A stretch of 64,000 nucleotides of DNA from Ptychodera flava (lineage: Eukaryota; Hemichordata; Enteropneusta; Ptychoderidae), in assembly GCF_041260155.1 (NCBI RefSeq), contig NC_091931.1, positions 12,569,361-12,633,360 of the forward strand, given 5' to 3'. The stretch's first letter is position 1; each line of letters begins with the position of its first letter. Both the position numbers and the translations under genes were made by a program. A model generated the notes under the pieces. That model was not told the origin of the DNA and searched no databases. It worked only from the letters and a program-made list of their open reading frames with translations. Shown here piece by piece: positions 23,576 through 36,110 of the stretch.

Positions 23576-25238
23576 CCCTTTTCCTGCCAAGTCGGTGAAA
23601 ATCTGCTTGAAATTCGGTGTAGCCAGAATCTAAGCACTGGTGACCGTTATTCTACCAACGCGGTGAAAATCGGGCCCTTTTTGGGTACCCCCTTTCCTGC
23701 CAAGTCGACGGCACTACGTTTTGCTATCCCCTATGCGTTTAGGGGTCATCCAATTAAGGACAGGTTTTCTGACAAGGAATGCCTTTTCCCCTCGAAATGG
23801 GTTTGCAGGGAGTCGATAGACAGGGAAAGGTGCAGAAACCTGTCCGCCAGTCCCCCACACCTGAGGGGGGCTGGGTTTTTTTTACCGCTTTTTAGCGGAC
23901 TTTGCAGGATAGCATGGTGACGTTTTCTGGCGGAGTTGGACGTACTTGGCTGCCTTGCACTATAGAGATTGCTGCCGAACTTGACCAACTCGGCAATGCT
24001 AATCGTAAAGGCTACCTCTTGCAAACGACTTGGCAGATGGTGCCGATGGTGCGAGACGAAGGTCACTTATTCAGTTGTGCATGACTGAAAATGAGAACGT
24101 ATTTTTGACGGGACGGCTCGACTTGATCCTCTGATGGAACGGATATGAATGACTCGGAAATACCATTACAAACTGGTGTCCGACGTACTAAGCTGGGCTT
24201 CAGCTCTGCAAGTTCAAGCCAGGCAACGTCCTTCACCGCCTTGGCCGTGCCATTCAAGGGACGTGGCTTTGGATTTTTTATTTATTCCATCGTCCGAAGT
24301 ATTGGCTCTGGTTTGCAGACAAACGTATCCTCTTGCCGACGCATTGGTAACTACGTACCCTGTTTGCGTATTGAGAATTCAAAAGGGGACATGAGGTCAA
24401 TGATACGGGGATACCGCCTGCACTTAGCAGGGACTGCTTTTGTTATGCAAACCATCTAGTAGTACAATGGCCGCCAGGCATGTGGACACGTCGATGGCTA
24501 GAACAATGGAAGCATATTGCGTTGTACCCGTGCATAGCAAAAGTGAGACTGACGACTTGGGTGTAGTGACTGGTTGTCACTGGTTAGCTGCAGCCCAAGC
24601 CATGACGGTACAAACCCGTACCTGACTGAGGACCACTTGATTAAGTCGGTAATGAACGGTAACACTCGTAAGCCAACTCCCAAATGAGCTGGCTAAACTA
24701 CGTGGAGCTGTGCTTCAATGGCTCAGCCATGTCGTTAATACAACGGCAAAAACGTAGTTTTTGTGCTACACTGCCAAGTCGTTGAAGGTACGTATTCAAT
24801 TGACCCTACCCTGGGGAAACAGGACAGGTTTGCCGGTGCTGCCGCACCCCTAGCACGACCCCCAGGGTCTCTGACTAACAGACGAGTGAGGTGATGTTTG
24901 TGCCTAGCGGACGTGTGCAATACTGAAGGAGTTTATTTCAGAGAAAATAAACATGAAACGGCAATAAAATGACGCACTCCCAGGGGCAAACAAAGCCGGT
25001 GACCTCAATTTTTTTTCTGCAGTAACCCTTGAGCTCCTTCCCCTGTCTACGGGCATGTAGAAATTATCGAAGTCTCACACGTATAAGTACGGCTAAAACT
25101 ACCCTGAAAATGGGCGATTTCTACCAAAATGCCTGGCAGGATAACGTGCAGGAGAGCCAATCTTTTGCAGGCACATATTATGGGGCGGTTTTCTACTGAC
25201 TTGGCAGGATAACGGACAAGGGCGCTCGGCAGGAAAAG
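23576..25238. mobile_element. TTAA-flanked non-autonomous element (piggyBac-like ends)
   Basis: TTAA lies on both sides (23572-23575 and 25239-25242). The ends are inverted: CCCTTTTCCTGCCAAG on the left, and CTTGTCC...GGCAGGAAAAG on the right. The word CCTGCCAAGTC or its reverse recurs as a subterminal repeat (23582, 23695, 25190). TTAA target choice with C-rich ends fits piggyBac. The 1.66-kb GC-richer interior has only short open frames with no transposase motif, so it depends on another copy. Confidence 0.65.
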
Positions 25239-25242
25239 TTAA

Positions 25243-27800
25243 CAATACGTATCACAGCAAGAATGTGTTGGCAGTAATGCAGAAGTGTCAAACCACATGG
25301 CATCAGCTTTAATTTTGTAGCAGAGTTGACCGTACTACCCTACATGTTGTGTTTAACAAGTGTCGCAAGATTGCAGTGCCACTTTTGAAGAGTGATAAAA
25401 GGCTTCTCTTTCTTTTATTATTCTTATATTCTCTTCTTTTATTATTGTTTACATGATTCTTTACATGATTCTCATTGCTTTATTTTGTTTATGTCATTTG
25501 TATACAACCCAATAACAAGGATACTGACCTTATTGCAATAGAGTTGTAATATTATTAAGCCATTGTATTCTTTTATCTTAAATAGGTTGATATTGATGTA
25601 TTTCTAATCAATGAAAATTACCCAATATTGTGTGTAATAGATGGTCAAAGCTACAGTTTAGTCATCGTAGAACAGAACAATTTGAGATGCACCGTTTGCA
25701 GGCCTGGTATGGGTTTAACAGCGATAAGCATGTCACAGCTGTTGAAGACTACAGATGACCCTGATAGTTGGGCCACACCTGTACAGAAGATAGCATAGTT
25801 GACACAAGAGAAACCTAAACACCAGATGACATCTTGTAGATCCACAATGAGAATACTTTTGTACCTCCACCTGAGTTAAAAAAAGATCCTTTGTACCAGT
25901 GATGAAAAGCGCTTTGATTTAGATGAGGTTGGCCTCTGTCATTTGTACCCTGGTGGGATTGATTGTTGGAAATGTCCAAAATTTGCATGTGAAGAGTCAC
26001 TGCAAGACAAATTTTATAGTGCTGTAATTATAACCCCTGAACAAGTTTTAAATGCTATAGGTAATTTATGATATACTTAGTCGGGAGTTATGAGGTTATT
26101 ACAAAAGTATGACAGAATATGTACAAAGAAATCAGTGCAGCTTAGCACCCAATGCTTTGAGGAGGGCGTTGCGTGCATTGCACTATTGTCTGAGTGCCAA
26201 CTATGTAATTTAATATACATCTTACTTTTGTAGCATTTCAGAAAATCCTTTAACTATCTAACACACCTTTATGGTCATAATTCGGGCATATGTTCAGCAC
26301 CTGCAGTGTAGTGCTTAATACCTTTGTTTTCATCTGCATGAGACAGTTGGCAGTTATCCAGGGGAACATATCATTTATAGTGTTACAGAAGGAGTGCATG
26401 CATGCATCCAGGGGAATGTGACAACTGTGGAGTGGAACTTTGCAACAAAGTTTCAATATCTCCACTGATGTACTTGGATGACAAGCACAGAATGATGGCC
26501 TATGAACACGCATTTTCATTGCATTTTGATCATAATATATCAATCATTGACAATGTACCTCCTCCCTACAGAAAGCCCATCCGGATGGTCTAGTTTTAGC
26601 ACTGCTACAGTATATCTAGTTCCGATGGCCTGAGAAGGTCATGGTCACTGTCATGATGACTATCAAAATTTTCATACAACTCTGAGAATGAAACGATTTG
26701 TCAATAGGTCACCAAATTTTTGAGTATCAATGTTGTCCATTTAGCCAAAAAAAGAACTTTTCTGGTCACCAGTGCATCATTTCAGAACCTGCACGTCATG
26801 GCATTTTTGGGGAGTACAGCTATCCTTGATATCCCTGTTTGCATATTTGCCATACCACCTTTGCTGAATGTCAAGGAACAGACATAATATTTTGAGGGGG
26901 GAGCCTACACCTGTTCTCTTTGGGTATTCGGTGTGCAAGTATTCACATCAATTGATTAGAAAATTCACTTCATGGGCAGAATTTTGAAAAATTCCTTTTT
27001 CTTGTCTGGTTAATGAGAAACAATATCCCTAAACTAAAATATACATGGGCTACCAGCCATATTTCCCTTGGTAGTCCACTCGGGCTTCAAATTTCAGAAA
27101 ATGGTAACCCAAGCGGACTAGCAGGGGGAAAAGTTAATTTCAAGCCCTGGTTTAGAACTTGGTAACCAAAGCAGAAGGTACTGATTTCTTCGAAATCTGC
27201 TCTTGTCTCTGCACAATGAATCATCAAAGTGTCACCTGTTTAATTTTTGCATAAATTATCGACAATTTACACTTTGAAGACTCATTGTGCAGAAACAAGA
27301 AGGAATTTCAGAATTCACAACATGTGTAAAGATAATTTTTACAGGCCTTGAATAGGGAAAACAGGCGGCCGCAAGAGGTGTGTTAGAAGGCAAATCCCCC
27401 CTGACCGGCTATAACTGACAGCCCTATAGATAAATAAGACACTGTGTTTTGCACTATTAATTCTGATATTCTTTCACATCACAATTTTTCCAATACTTTC
27501 AAATATGAAATTAAAGACAAATTACACAAAATTGTGCTGAGAAAGAATTGAATTGAGCTCAACAAGAGATTGCATATTTCACAAGATACAGCATAAATGA
27601 TTTTTCTTTTGAACATCCAGAATAATGTCTGAAGCCATTGCGCATTTTAAGTAAAGTTGAGCATTTATCTTTTGTCACATTCACAGTGAACACCAACATT
27701 CTGTGAAGTTACTAAAATAACATTCTTAGCATCCCTCCATTATACTGCAAGAATATTTCAAGAGAATGCTATCTTTGAGGCTTGGACAGAATAAAGACCA
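25243..27800. other. Interval without secure gene; decayed Cys-rich coding fragment
   Basis: At 25650-26070 and 26400-26595 short broken frames contain CTVCRPG, HVTAVEDY, LCHLYPGGIDCWKCPKFACEES and a later CDNCGVELC. The pattern of Cys pairs and the HVTAV segment faintly recall KDZ-type or HMGXB3-like transposon proteins. Several stops make this at best a pseudogene fragment. The rest shows no features apart from the hAT-like end at 27138-27151. Confidence 0.3.
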
Positions 27801-30800
27801 CTAACTTTTCCCCCTTCCAACCGCTGGAGATTTTTTCTTTGAGTGACTGGTAACAGGAGGCTGGCTTTGAGGAGACTGCTCAGTAAAAGTTTGCTGTGGA
27901 ATATCTAAAAATAAAGAAATATTAAAACTTTTATTAAAATGGTGGCAATCCTACTGTGTTTAGTAGTGAATATTGTTGTGTGTCAACTACGCACTAGTGT
28001 TTACAAAAAACATGCACTACATAGAATTATCACACGCACCTACAAGCAAAATCAAACTACAACTATTTGTTTAAATATATAGATACACTTCACTGTATTG
28101 CAATAAGAACTCTATTGAACAAGAACTGACATGCTACTGAAAATTAAATCAACTTATTTACAATAAAAACTATCAAACTTATTGCATGATTGAAAATAAA
28201 ATCAACTAGTATTATTGATTTGTTAAAAGAACTTTACTTCTCTCATTTCTTATCACAACAAAGAATTATGATATGTACAACTACAAATAGAATCTTACCA
28301 TTATTGTTTATGATGTCTTCTCAACACTGCTTGACAAATTTTTTACTAAAGACGTGAAAAAGTAACATACTATAAATGAAATATAATATTTGGGAATTAA
28401 AAAACATACAAGAAATGAAATAAAAAATATTGACCTGGAAAAATGACACACTGCAAATGAAATAAAATTTATTGGAAAAAATAACATACTAGAAATGAGA
28501 TGAAAAATATAAATTTTTTACTATAAACCAAACGGGATTCGAACCCCCACACACTCCCGGCAACATCGCCTAGCTGATAGGCCTCACACAAAACCAGTCG
28601 GCCACTGCTTCCAACCCAAAAGAGTTGGTCACAGTAACCGACTTAGATGTTGCAATTCTGTGCGCGACCGAACAACACGGTGTGCGCGGAGCAGACGACA
28701 CACAGACACAGTACACACACAGACACAGTACACACACATATAGTAATCGGAAAAGCATGAAGCTTTATACTGAGCTATCAGACAGACTCGGGGACAAGTA
28801 AAAATCCACCAGCAATACTGTCCACTCAGGTTAAAGAATATAAATTTTTTACTATAACCCAAACAGGATTCGAACCCCCACACACTCACGGCAACATCGC
28901 CTAGCTGATAGGCCTCAAACAAAACCAGTCGGCCACTGCTTCCAACCCAAAAGAGTTGGTCACAGTAACCGACTTAGATGTTGCAATTCTGTGCGCGACC
29001 GAACAACATGGTGTGCGCGGAGCAGACGACACACAGACACAGTACACACACAGACACAGTACACACACATATAGTAATCGGAAAAGCACGAAGGTTTATA
29101 CTGAGCTATCAGACAGACTCGGGGACAAGTAAATATCCACCAGCAATACTGTCCACTCAGGTTAAAGAATATAAATTTTTTACTATAACCCAAACGGGAT
29201 TCGAACCCCCACACAAGGTTTATTTTTTAGGGATTCCTATGATTTTTTACTGGAGATAATTTAAATGCCAATGTGTAATTAATTTTTTTCCTGTACAGAT
29301 TCAAAGGTCACAAAAATGGTGTTTTTCAGTTGTAACAGCTGTAGAGTTTTTCCCATGACTTTTTATTAAGGTCACCTATACTTGAGGAATATGGAACAAT
29401 TTTTTTTTCTGTGTCCATTGTGTTAGACAGTTCAAGGTGTTCTTTAAAAAAAATAAGGGTCTGTTGAATTCATTGTGTGTGTGCAGCAAATTACCCAAGT
29501 GCAATGTTGTATGTAATGTGTAACAAAAAAGACAAAAAAACCATATTTGAAAATCTGTAAGATCTCATTTGCTTTGTGACCATGGTGAGTGAACATCAAC
29601 CAAGAACAATGGTAAGCAGTCATGTTTTTTTTAGAATTTTATAAATACTCCTTGATCCTGAGCTATTGCGATGTATGATAGTGAGCATGCGTGCGGCGGT
29701 CTCAGTCAGAAAAATGTAACAACTTAGCCGGCTATTGAACCACTCTTTTTTTGGGAGTGGAGATTTAGCCGAGTGGTTCTGTCTCTGGCCTCTCAGCTAG
29801 GCGACTGATGCCGTATGTTGTGGGTTCGAATCCGATTGAAAACTATCCGTATTCTCATGTTCATTTTAGGGCAAATGTAATCAAATCTATTTTTCCGAAA
29901 CATGGTGTCAAATTGAAAAATGTTATCTGAAAATCCAAGAAAGTACACTGAGATAAGAATAGAAATTGGTTTGAATTCGGAGTAATGTCAAGAGTTGCTG
30001 TTTGTAATATATAAATGATTTACATCCATAGACCTGAGTTACAAAAGGAAAACAAATTCCGAAACACAAAATGTGTCCCATCCAAAGAGCTCTTCGGACG
30101 GGACACATTCTGGAATACCAGTTGGTTCTCCATGATACAATCCCTGTAAATATATCATCACAATTAGCAATTGCACATTGGTAAATAATTCAACATAGTT
30201 ATAGATTGCTGAATTGTTTGTAGTTTCTACAAGGTTAGAATTATTTAGAAATTTAAAAATGTCCCGTCCGAAGAGTGAAACTTTATTTTGTTGCCTATAC
30301 GCTTTTGTTTATGCATTTCAAAAAACTTCACCATGAAAAAAAAATACTATGAAGTGATAAATAATGCTGCATACATAATATCCTTATGTATTGTTTCTAC
30401 CTTGTAAAAATTAAAATTTATTCAAAAATTCAGACTGTCCCGTCCGAAGAGCAAAATGCACATAATACAAAATGTTAAGTATAAAAGACCAGAAAATTCA
30501 TCCAAATTTTAGAAATAAATCACATTTCATGATAAACTATTGTTGTAATAGCTTTACAATACCCTGCATGGTTTCATAAAGTACGTGGCATGTATATCAA
30601 CTGTACCGGTATTTTCTTAATAACTTGCCTGAGGCATTATGATATGTTCAGTGTTCATCTTGTGAACACAGCTGATATCAGCATTGTTATTGTTGACATT
30701 TGAATTTTAGTCCAGACTAATTCAATTGTAAAATAATAAAAAATTTATTGGCTGAAGTAATAAGTTGAACTCTGGGCATTTCAAAACAATTTGGGAACCT

Positions 30801-33800
30801 GAACCAGGACAAGGATATGCAGTTGATTTATAGAACACAAATATTTAAAAACGTCATCATAAATTACATCTACTGTATGTCCTTCAAAAGGCATTTGCAG
30901 AAAATCTTTGAGTAAAAGGCATTTCCACTCACAGTGTAATGCCCAGGGATAGATTCTTGTGAATATAAAGGCCATTTCTTTGCCTTATACTGTAGTCTTT
31001 TGTCAAATGAACACTTGTCATTCTCTTTCTTGTTTATAATTTGTGATGAATTGTTGTTACAGCTTTCATATTTTATAACTAAAATTGATCCCATCCAAAG
31101 TTACAAAATATTGCTGAATGACTTAACTATTGTATGGATGATGTCAATAACCAACTTAACGAGACAAAGCCACTAACTTAGGACATTATTTTGGTCCTTT
31201 TAGTTTACTTGAAACATGTCATTCAGATTGACCAGTTTGGTGTAGCACCGGTGTTGGGCCTGGGCCAATTACGTAAAATAACCAATGTGGACATGCTGCG
31301 TCAGCCTAGGGCCGACATAGTTTGGTCCCATCAAGAAGGGGGTTCCGGGCTGACACAAAATGTGGGCCGATGCAAAGTCGCATGTATGGACACTTTGTGT
31401 TGGCCTTGGTCCCAGTTGACCAGTTCTCCGCAATAGATCGAAGTTGAACTAGTCATACTATTCGCACAAAACAAACGACGTCTAAAACTAAAGTTTACAC
31501 GTATCGAAAGTTTTCAATCCAACTTTATCATCCCATGTACGCAGAACTATATTTTCCCACCAACCTTTGCTCCACAAGTGAGACCATATGTCATTCGATT
31601 CACAGTGCATGGAAGAGACACATTGGTTAAAGCCCCAATCGCTGCTAATTTTATGCATTATTTTCATGATTTTATTTTCAAACCAAAGTTGGTTTGTGTA
31701 AATATGTTAATTCAAGGACGTGTATTGAAGTATCACTGCTCGCTGATTCGGATCATGCCTACACATTTTAACAGGCTTAATAATAAAAGGGTGCCGCACC
31801 CATAAAATGGCGCCACCACAGGAAAATACAAAAAAGAGTACTTCCTGCACATATACATCGTGATCATACCAGAAACAAGCATGATGCCATTTACTTGTAT
31901 GCACAACACACAGTGGCCAACATTTTGTTGTTTTGATCTTTATTTTCTCTGTCATATGATTAGTTTTTGAAAATGGCAGGAAATCTAAAATGACGTTAAA
32001 ACCTCTGAATTTACATGCCACTTTTGACAGTCATGGCAGCGTTAAACACTTTTTTAGTCTCTAATGGGTCTTATTCAAAGAAAACTCTTGGAAAACTAAG
32101 GATATTTTGAGATCGGTTTGCCAAACATTTGCAACTATTGGGGCTTTAACAATGATGTCAAAAATGCCGTGCACTGATTATTTCTCCACCGCCGTTGTAC
32201 ATATACCCTACACTCATCCAAGAGATAGTGAAGATCTCTCTGATGATTAAAAGGGCGAGTGGTGGTCATATATGCCCTTCTTGTGCATAAAAAACGCAGG
32301 AAAATCATGAACAGTAGAAACAGCGCGCCATTATTCAAATCCGCCATTTTAAACTTTGACAGGCCAGAGGTCTCAAAGGACGGTAAAAATTTACGTTGGC
32401 CCTAATTCTGGTACCGGGAAGTGTGGATAAGTGCGGATGCGGCCCAAATCTATTCCCAAAAGGACAATTATTTTTCGTCTGCCAAAATTTCAGTGGGATT
32501 GCAAATGTTTTAAAAAGTAAACAACTATATTCTCCTGTTATCTCTTATAGGCTCAATTACCAGTTGTAACAATTCAACTCACACCCAATACATGATTATG
32601 ACATGAACAATGACATCATACACTTTTTACAATAAAGCAAAATATTCAATGAATTAATAATGCACAATGTCCATTTTAGGGTGTGAGTTGAGTTGTATTA
32701 AACAACTGCTCTTTGAGCCCATTTCAGTGAATAGAACAACATAGGTAATGTTAAAAATAAAATAAACACTAATGTCAAAAGTTGGCAATTTTGTGCCTTT
32801 GACATTCATCAGACATCTCATTGTCCCGTCCGAAGAGTTGAGTGTCCCGTCCGAAGAGTATTTGTACCATTCATTTCCTGATTGCAATATAACTTTATTA
32901 CGAATACTAAACAGGTTTTTCACTAATTTTTGTTAATACTGCTTGCATTAAAGTTTTTTGACAGTGATTGATTTAGCAAATGTGCATTTTTGTGTTATTG
33001 GAACAAATGCAACAACGTGACACTTATATTTCCTGTAGATATATCTTCCTAAAATTGTTACATTATATTCTTATCATAATGAGAAGCTATCTACATTGTC
33101 TGAAAAATGGGTTCCAGCCAAGACAGAGATATTCTAATCAAAATCACAATAAAAAATAATTAATTTAGGTTCATTTTCACTTCTCAGTGGAAATTTGTCC
33201 CGTCCGAAGAGTTCTTCTACCATCAAATATTAATACATGTATTCCTATTCACAAACTATTTAAACTATCTTTTCAATACCCAAAACATGTACCTGAAAGA
33301 CTAACCTAACTAATTTTATAAGTAGCCAGTTTGTCGGCTGTTGTTCATTTTTCATGATTTTGACACCCATTTAGGCACATTTAGCTTGCAACAGCCCTAC
33401 AGTTTGCTATGTTTTTGCAAAGAAAATAACTCTAATTTTACTGGTGATGAAGCAAATGGGATAAAACAGAATACCGAGCACATGATACACTTAAGATTCA
33501 GACAGTTCGTTTTACGCAACGGCCTTCAACGACCCTGTGGGAGTGATACACTACACAGTAAACTTAGCCGATGACTGCTTGGACACTATACGATCTTGAC
33601 TGATTACACAGAATGAACGTATGGCCGTATCCCAAATCCAGTACAACGAGTGCAAAAAAAAAATACCATGGTTACATTTCAAAACCTCATGGTTTACTTT
33701 AACGTTACCTTTGTCTAATTTTTGTTTTTTAGTAAAGTAGGGTTGAATATCGTTTTTCTTTTTCCGAATACCGCTCCGCGTCTGCATTTTGAGAAAATTC

Positions 33801-34377
33801 ACATTTGACCCCTGGGGCATGTCAGAAGGCATGTAAACGCCTATGACAATCACTGCAATTATTACATCTAGTGACATCTTATCTTATGTGAATTCCCATG
33901 AGTTGGAAAGTCTACGCAATAACGCTCAATCTGATTGGGCATACATACTCATGAAAGGTCAAATGTAGGTTCTTTGTTTATGGAAGTACGACGTCTGGGT
34001 TTTATCGGGACGTGTATTACCTTAGACATTTTATGGCCAATTATACAAAATTTCAGCAAAAATACAAAATTTAGTACTTAACATCTGTGAAACCAGCCGG
34101 CATGGGTCACATGTTTTTTAGACTTCCCAGGTGCTATTTTTGCCAGCTGCCGGCTTTTAGCGAGAACCCTGCTTAGGTATTTGCATGCTAATTTTAAAGA
34201 AATCTGAGCAGTAGTAATTAGAGTTTACAGTTTTTACCAATTTTTCTTTGTTTTTTAGTTCATTTGTATTCTTTTGGTAATGACAACTTCATTTTAACAA
34301 AATCTCATGTAACGTCAAGCATGCATATCTGCCAAATATAAAGGTTAAATGTTACTGTTCTGTTTTTTGCTACAGAC

Positions 34378-34416
<39 letters not shown>

Positions 34417-35014
34417 TATCACTGACTTATCATATAAGCTCTCTTTTTTATACATATCAGTATGTACAAAATATTAGTATCTGATACACATATACATTAA
34501 ATGATTATGTCTATAGCCAATGGTATACATATACACTAATTATGAATGTCAATGACAAAAAAACACAAAAAATAAAAGCCCTTCTCAAGTTTACTGCTTA
34601 TACTGATTTGATAAATATACAAAACTTCAAACACAAGAAAACTTACCAGGTGTGTTGGGAGATACAAATGGAATTCCTACTGGCCACCACTTAGGTGCCT
34701 CCATAGCCCACATACCTTTATTGCCTACAAAACATAATACCAATAGTTGTATAATAACTGAATATTACAGATCACTCAACACATAAAAGCTTCAATGCTA
34801 TTTCAGGATTTCTTTGTCCTTTGATGCACAGTTCATGTTATATGTTCAGCCCTGTCTTCATGATAAATAACCGAAAATAGGTAATGTACAATATACCGGT
34901 AATTTTTACAAATTTACTTACCAGTGGGATTCACCAATTTTGGTATTAGTTTTCGAAGAGTCCTCACAGTGTACTTCTTAACATTTTTTGACGGAATTGT
35001 CAATAATTCTGCAT
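27801..35014 (-). CDS. Host gene, last three exons of a WWP-motif protein
   Basis: Three minus-strand exons are joined by phase-1 introns: 34922-35014 (93 nt), 34647-34724 (78 nt) and the terminal exon 27801-27904 (104 nt, ending in TAG). Every edge has GT/AG, and each acceptor has a T-rich tract. The frame stays open across all three. The peptide reads from LRKLIPKLVNPTG to MEAPKWWPVGIPFVSP and on to a Gln/Ser/Pro- and Lys-rich tail ending GRGKS. A WWPxxIPF signature after a basic helical stretch resembles the region I associate with NRF1/EWG-type nuclear proteins, but the match is short and the function is not established. The 6.7-kb last intron is filled with repeats. Upstream exons, perhaps one at 39849-39896, are missing or not recognised. 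No ORF longer than 35 codons exists in any exon. Confidence 0.65.
28507..29214 (-). repeat. Head-to-tail dimer of a 331-bp tRNA-derived SINE
   Basis: Two full units and a 45-bp start of a third repeat at exactly 331 bp (the GATTCGAA word lies at 28536, 28867 and 29198). On the minus strand each unit has a tRNA-like head with A box TGGCCGACTGG (28594-28604) and B box GGTTCGAATCC (28535-28545), a classical RNA polymerase III promoter. A 230-bp body contains CA-rich tracts. Units differ by only a few bases, so the duplication is recent. The array sits in the large intron of the WWP gene. Confidence 0.8.
29755..29845 (+). repeat. SINE head / tRNA-like sequence
   Basis: A box TAGCCGAGTGG (29766-29776) and B box GGTTCGAATCC (29823-29833) with the shared CAGCTAGGCGA segment show the same family as the 28.5-29.2 kb dimer, in the opposite orientation. 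It does not fold as a complete tRNA with a clear anticodon arm, so I call it SINE-derived and not a tRNA gene. Confidence 0.65.
30070..30109. repeat. 40-bp palindrome formed by two copies of a 16-bp motif
   Basis: TGTCCCATCCAAAGAG (30074-30089) abuts CTCTTCGGACGGGACA (30090-30105). The symmetry extends to AATG/CATT at both ends with two mismatches. Further direct copies of TGTCCCGTCCGAAGAG lie at 30260-30275, 30436-30451, 32822-32837, 32843-32858 and 33196-33211. Confidence 0.85.
30260..33211 (+). repeat. Dispersed 16-bp motif TGTCCCGTCCGAAGAG (five direct copies)
   Basis: Five exact plus-strand copies (30260, 30436, 32822, 32843, 33196) stand out as GC-rich words in AT-rich DNA. The first intervals are about 170-176 bp. 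Two copies are separated by only 5 bp. Exact conservation of 16 bases while the surroundings differ suggests a binding site, perhaps a subterminal site of an element, or an insertion hotspot. All lie in the large intron of the WWP gene. Confidence 0.8.
31631..32145. mobile_element. 515-bp TTAA-flanked MITE
   Basis: The ends AGCCCCAAT and ATTGGGGCT are inverted and sit between two TTAA sites (31627-31630 and 32146-32149). TTAA duplication fits piggyBac or Kolobok. The interior has no coding capacity. Confidence 0.55.
33700..34177 (-). other. Possible hAT-like fragment in minus orientation
   Basis: AGCGAGAACCCTG at 34165-34177 is the reverse complement of a hAT-like end (CAGGGTTCTCGC). A short minus-strand frame (MQTRSGIRKKKNDIQPYF, starting near 33787) resembles the N terminus of a transposase. 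No other transposase domain follows. Confidence 0.3.
34372..34417. repeat. (ACAG)n microsatellite
   Basis: About eleven CAGA/ACAG tetranucleotide units with one TAGA interruption. Confidence 0.95.
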
Positions 35015-36110
35015 CTAAAGTTAGCAAAAGAAAATAGTTTCTCAGGACATAGAACGGCTAAACAATACCAGGTATACCTTAGAAAATTGCAAACCAATTT
35101 TCAAAGCAATCTGCCATGCAGTCATTGAGGTTTTAGTTTTTGACCAGTTTCGCATTTTTCCACCCCATTTGCATACTTTTGATGGCAAGTCATCATTGAC
35201 GACACAGTCCCCACTTGTTAATGGGTACTTTGATTACAAGTCTTTGGAGAGGATAGAGTCCTGTTCAATAATTAGGTCTGTGATTAAAGATGAATTCCAT
35301 GGTGGTGAAAATGTAAAACCAATGGGGGCTGCAAAACTAATAATAAAAGGTCATTAAATGAGTCAATTAGTAATTAATCGGTATTTAGCGGTATCATTAA
35401 TAAATGATACCGCCAATTGTCAATGAATTGTATCACGACACTGTGAGATCAACATCTGCAGTCTACGATAACGCCATACAAGGAGCTGGCAAATTTGAAT
35501 AAAACATTAATATTCATGTCATTCTGACCAATCAGCGATCGTATATACCACGCACAGTAAATTCACAGCAGTTTCTTCCGGGTTGCGAACGTCGATGTAT
35601 CCGTACTCAGAAGTCGTTACTATGTAAAATTTCAATCAAGTTTCGCATGTATAATGTGATATTAAATCTTTCTTGATGTTTACGACTAAGATTATGATGT
35701 TAATATATATATCGTTCGGTAAATGACAAATGTGTAGCACGTCAGTACCCGTGGGCAAACCATGCATCGTCATGCATGGCAAAACATACATGTTCATGGT
35801 TTTGTTGAGTGGCCGTGGCATGGCTGGCCGCTGGTAGAGTAACTACGCTTGAGCTATGATGACTGGACATCGAATGACAGGAACTCACAAAAAAACAGAA
35901 ACTCATGAGAACATTACAGAAAACTGGAGTGTTGATGTACTCTCTCACACATACGACAGTGGGGGGGGTCGCAAGCTTAGCGCCAAAGCCTTCAAAGGCG
36001 AGCGAGTAACTGGAAAGGCAGCTACGGCGATGACCGTCATAATTATCAGACTCTTGTCAAGGCGTCACGCATTGTCTTGGTGACATTTAACCCTATAGAA
36101 GATCTTTACT
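35015..36110. other. Interval without gene
   Basis: No supported gene. GTCTACGATAACGCCAT (35463-35479) is an inverted partner of a stretch at 38692-38709 on the other side of the hAT-like element, so an older inverted-repeat unit may enclose this region. A short inverted repeat, GGTATCATT/AATGATACC, lies at about 35390-35410. Confidence 0.4.

Noticed and set aside
28507-29214. CRISPR-like array
   Set aside because: Regular 331-bp units are far too long, contain tRNA promoter boxes and lie in an animal genome. This is a SINE tandem.
29755-29845. Genuine tRNA gene
   Set aside because: A and B boxes are good, but the acceptor and anticodon stems do not pair and the same core recurs in the SINE array.
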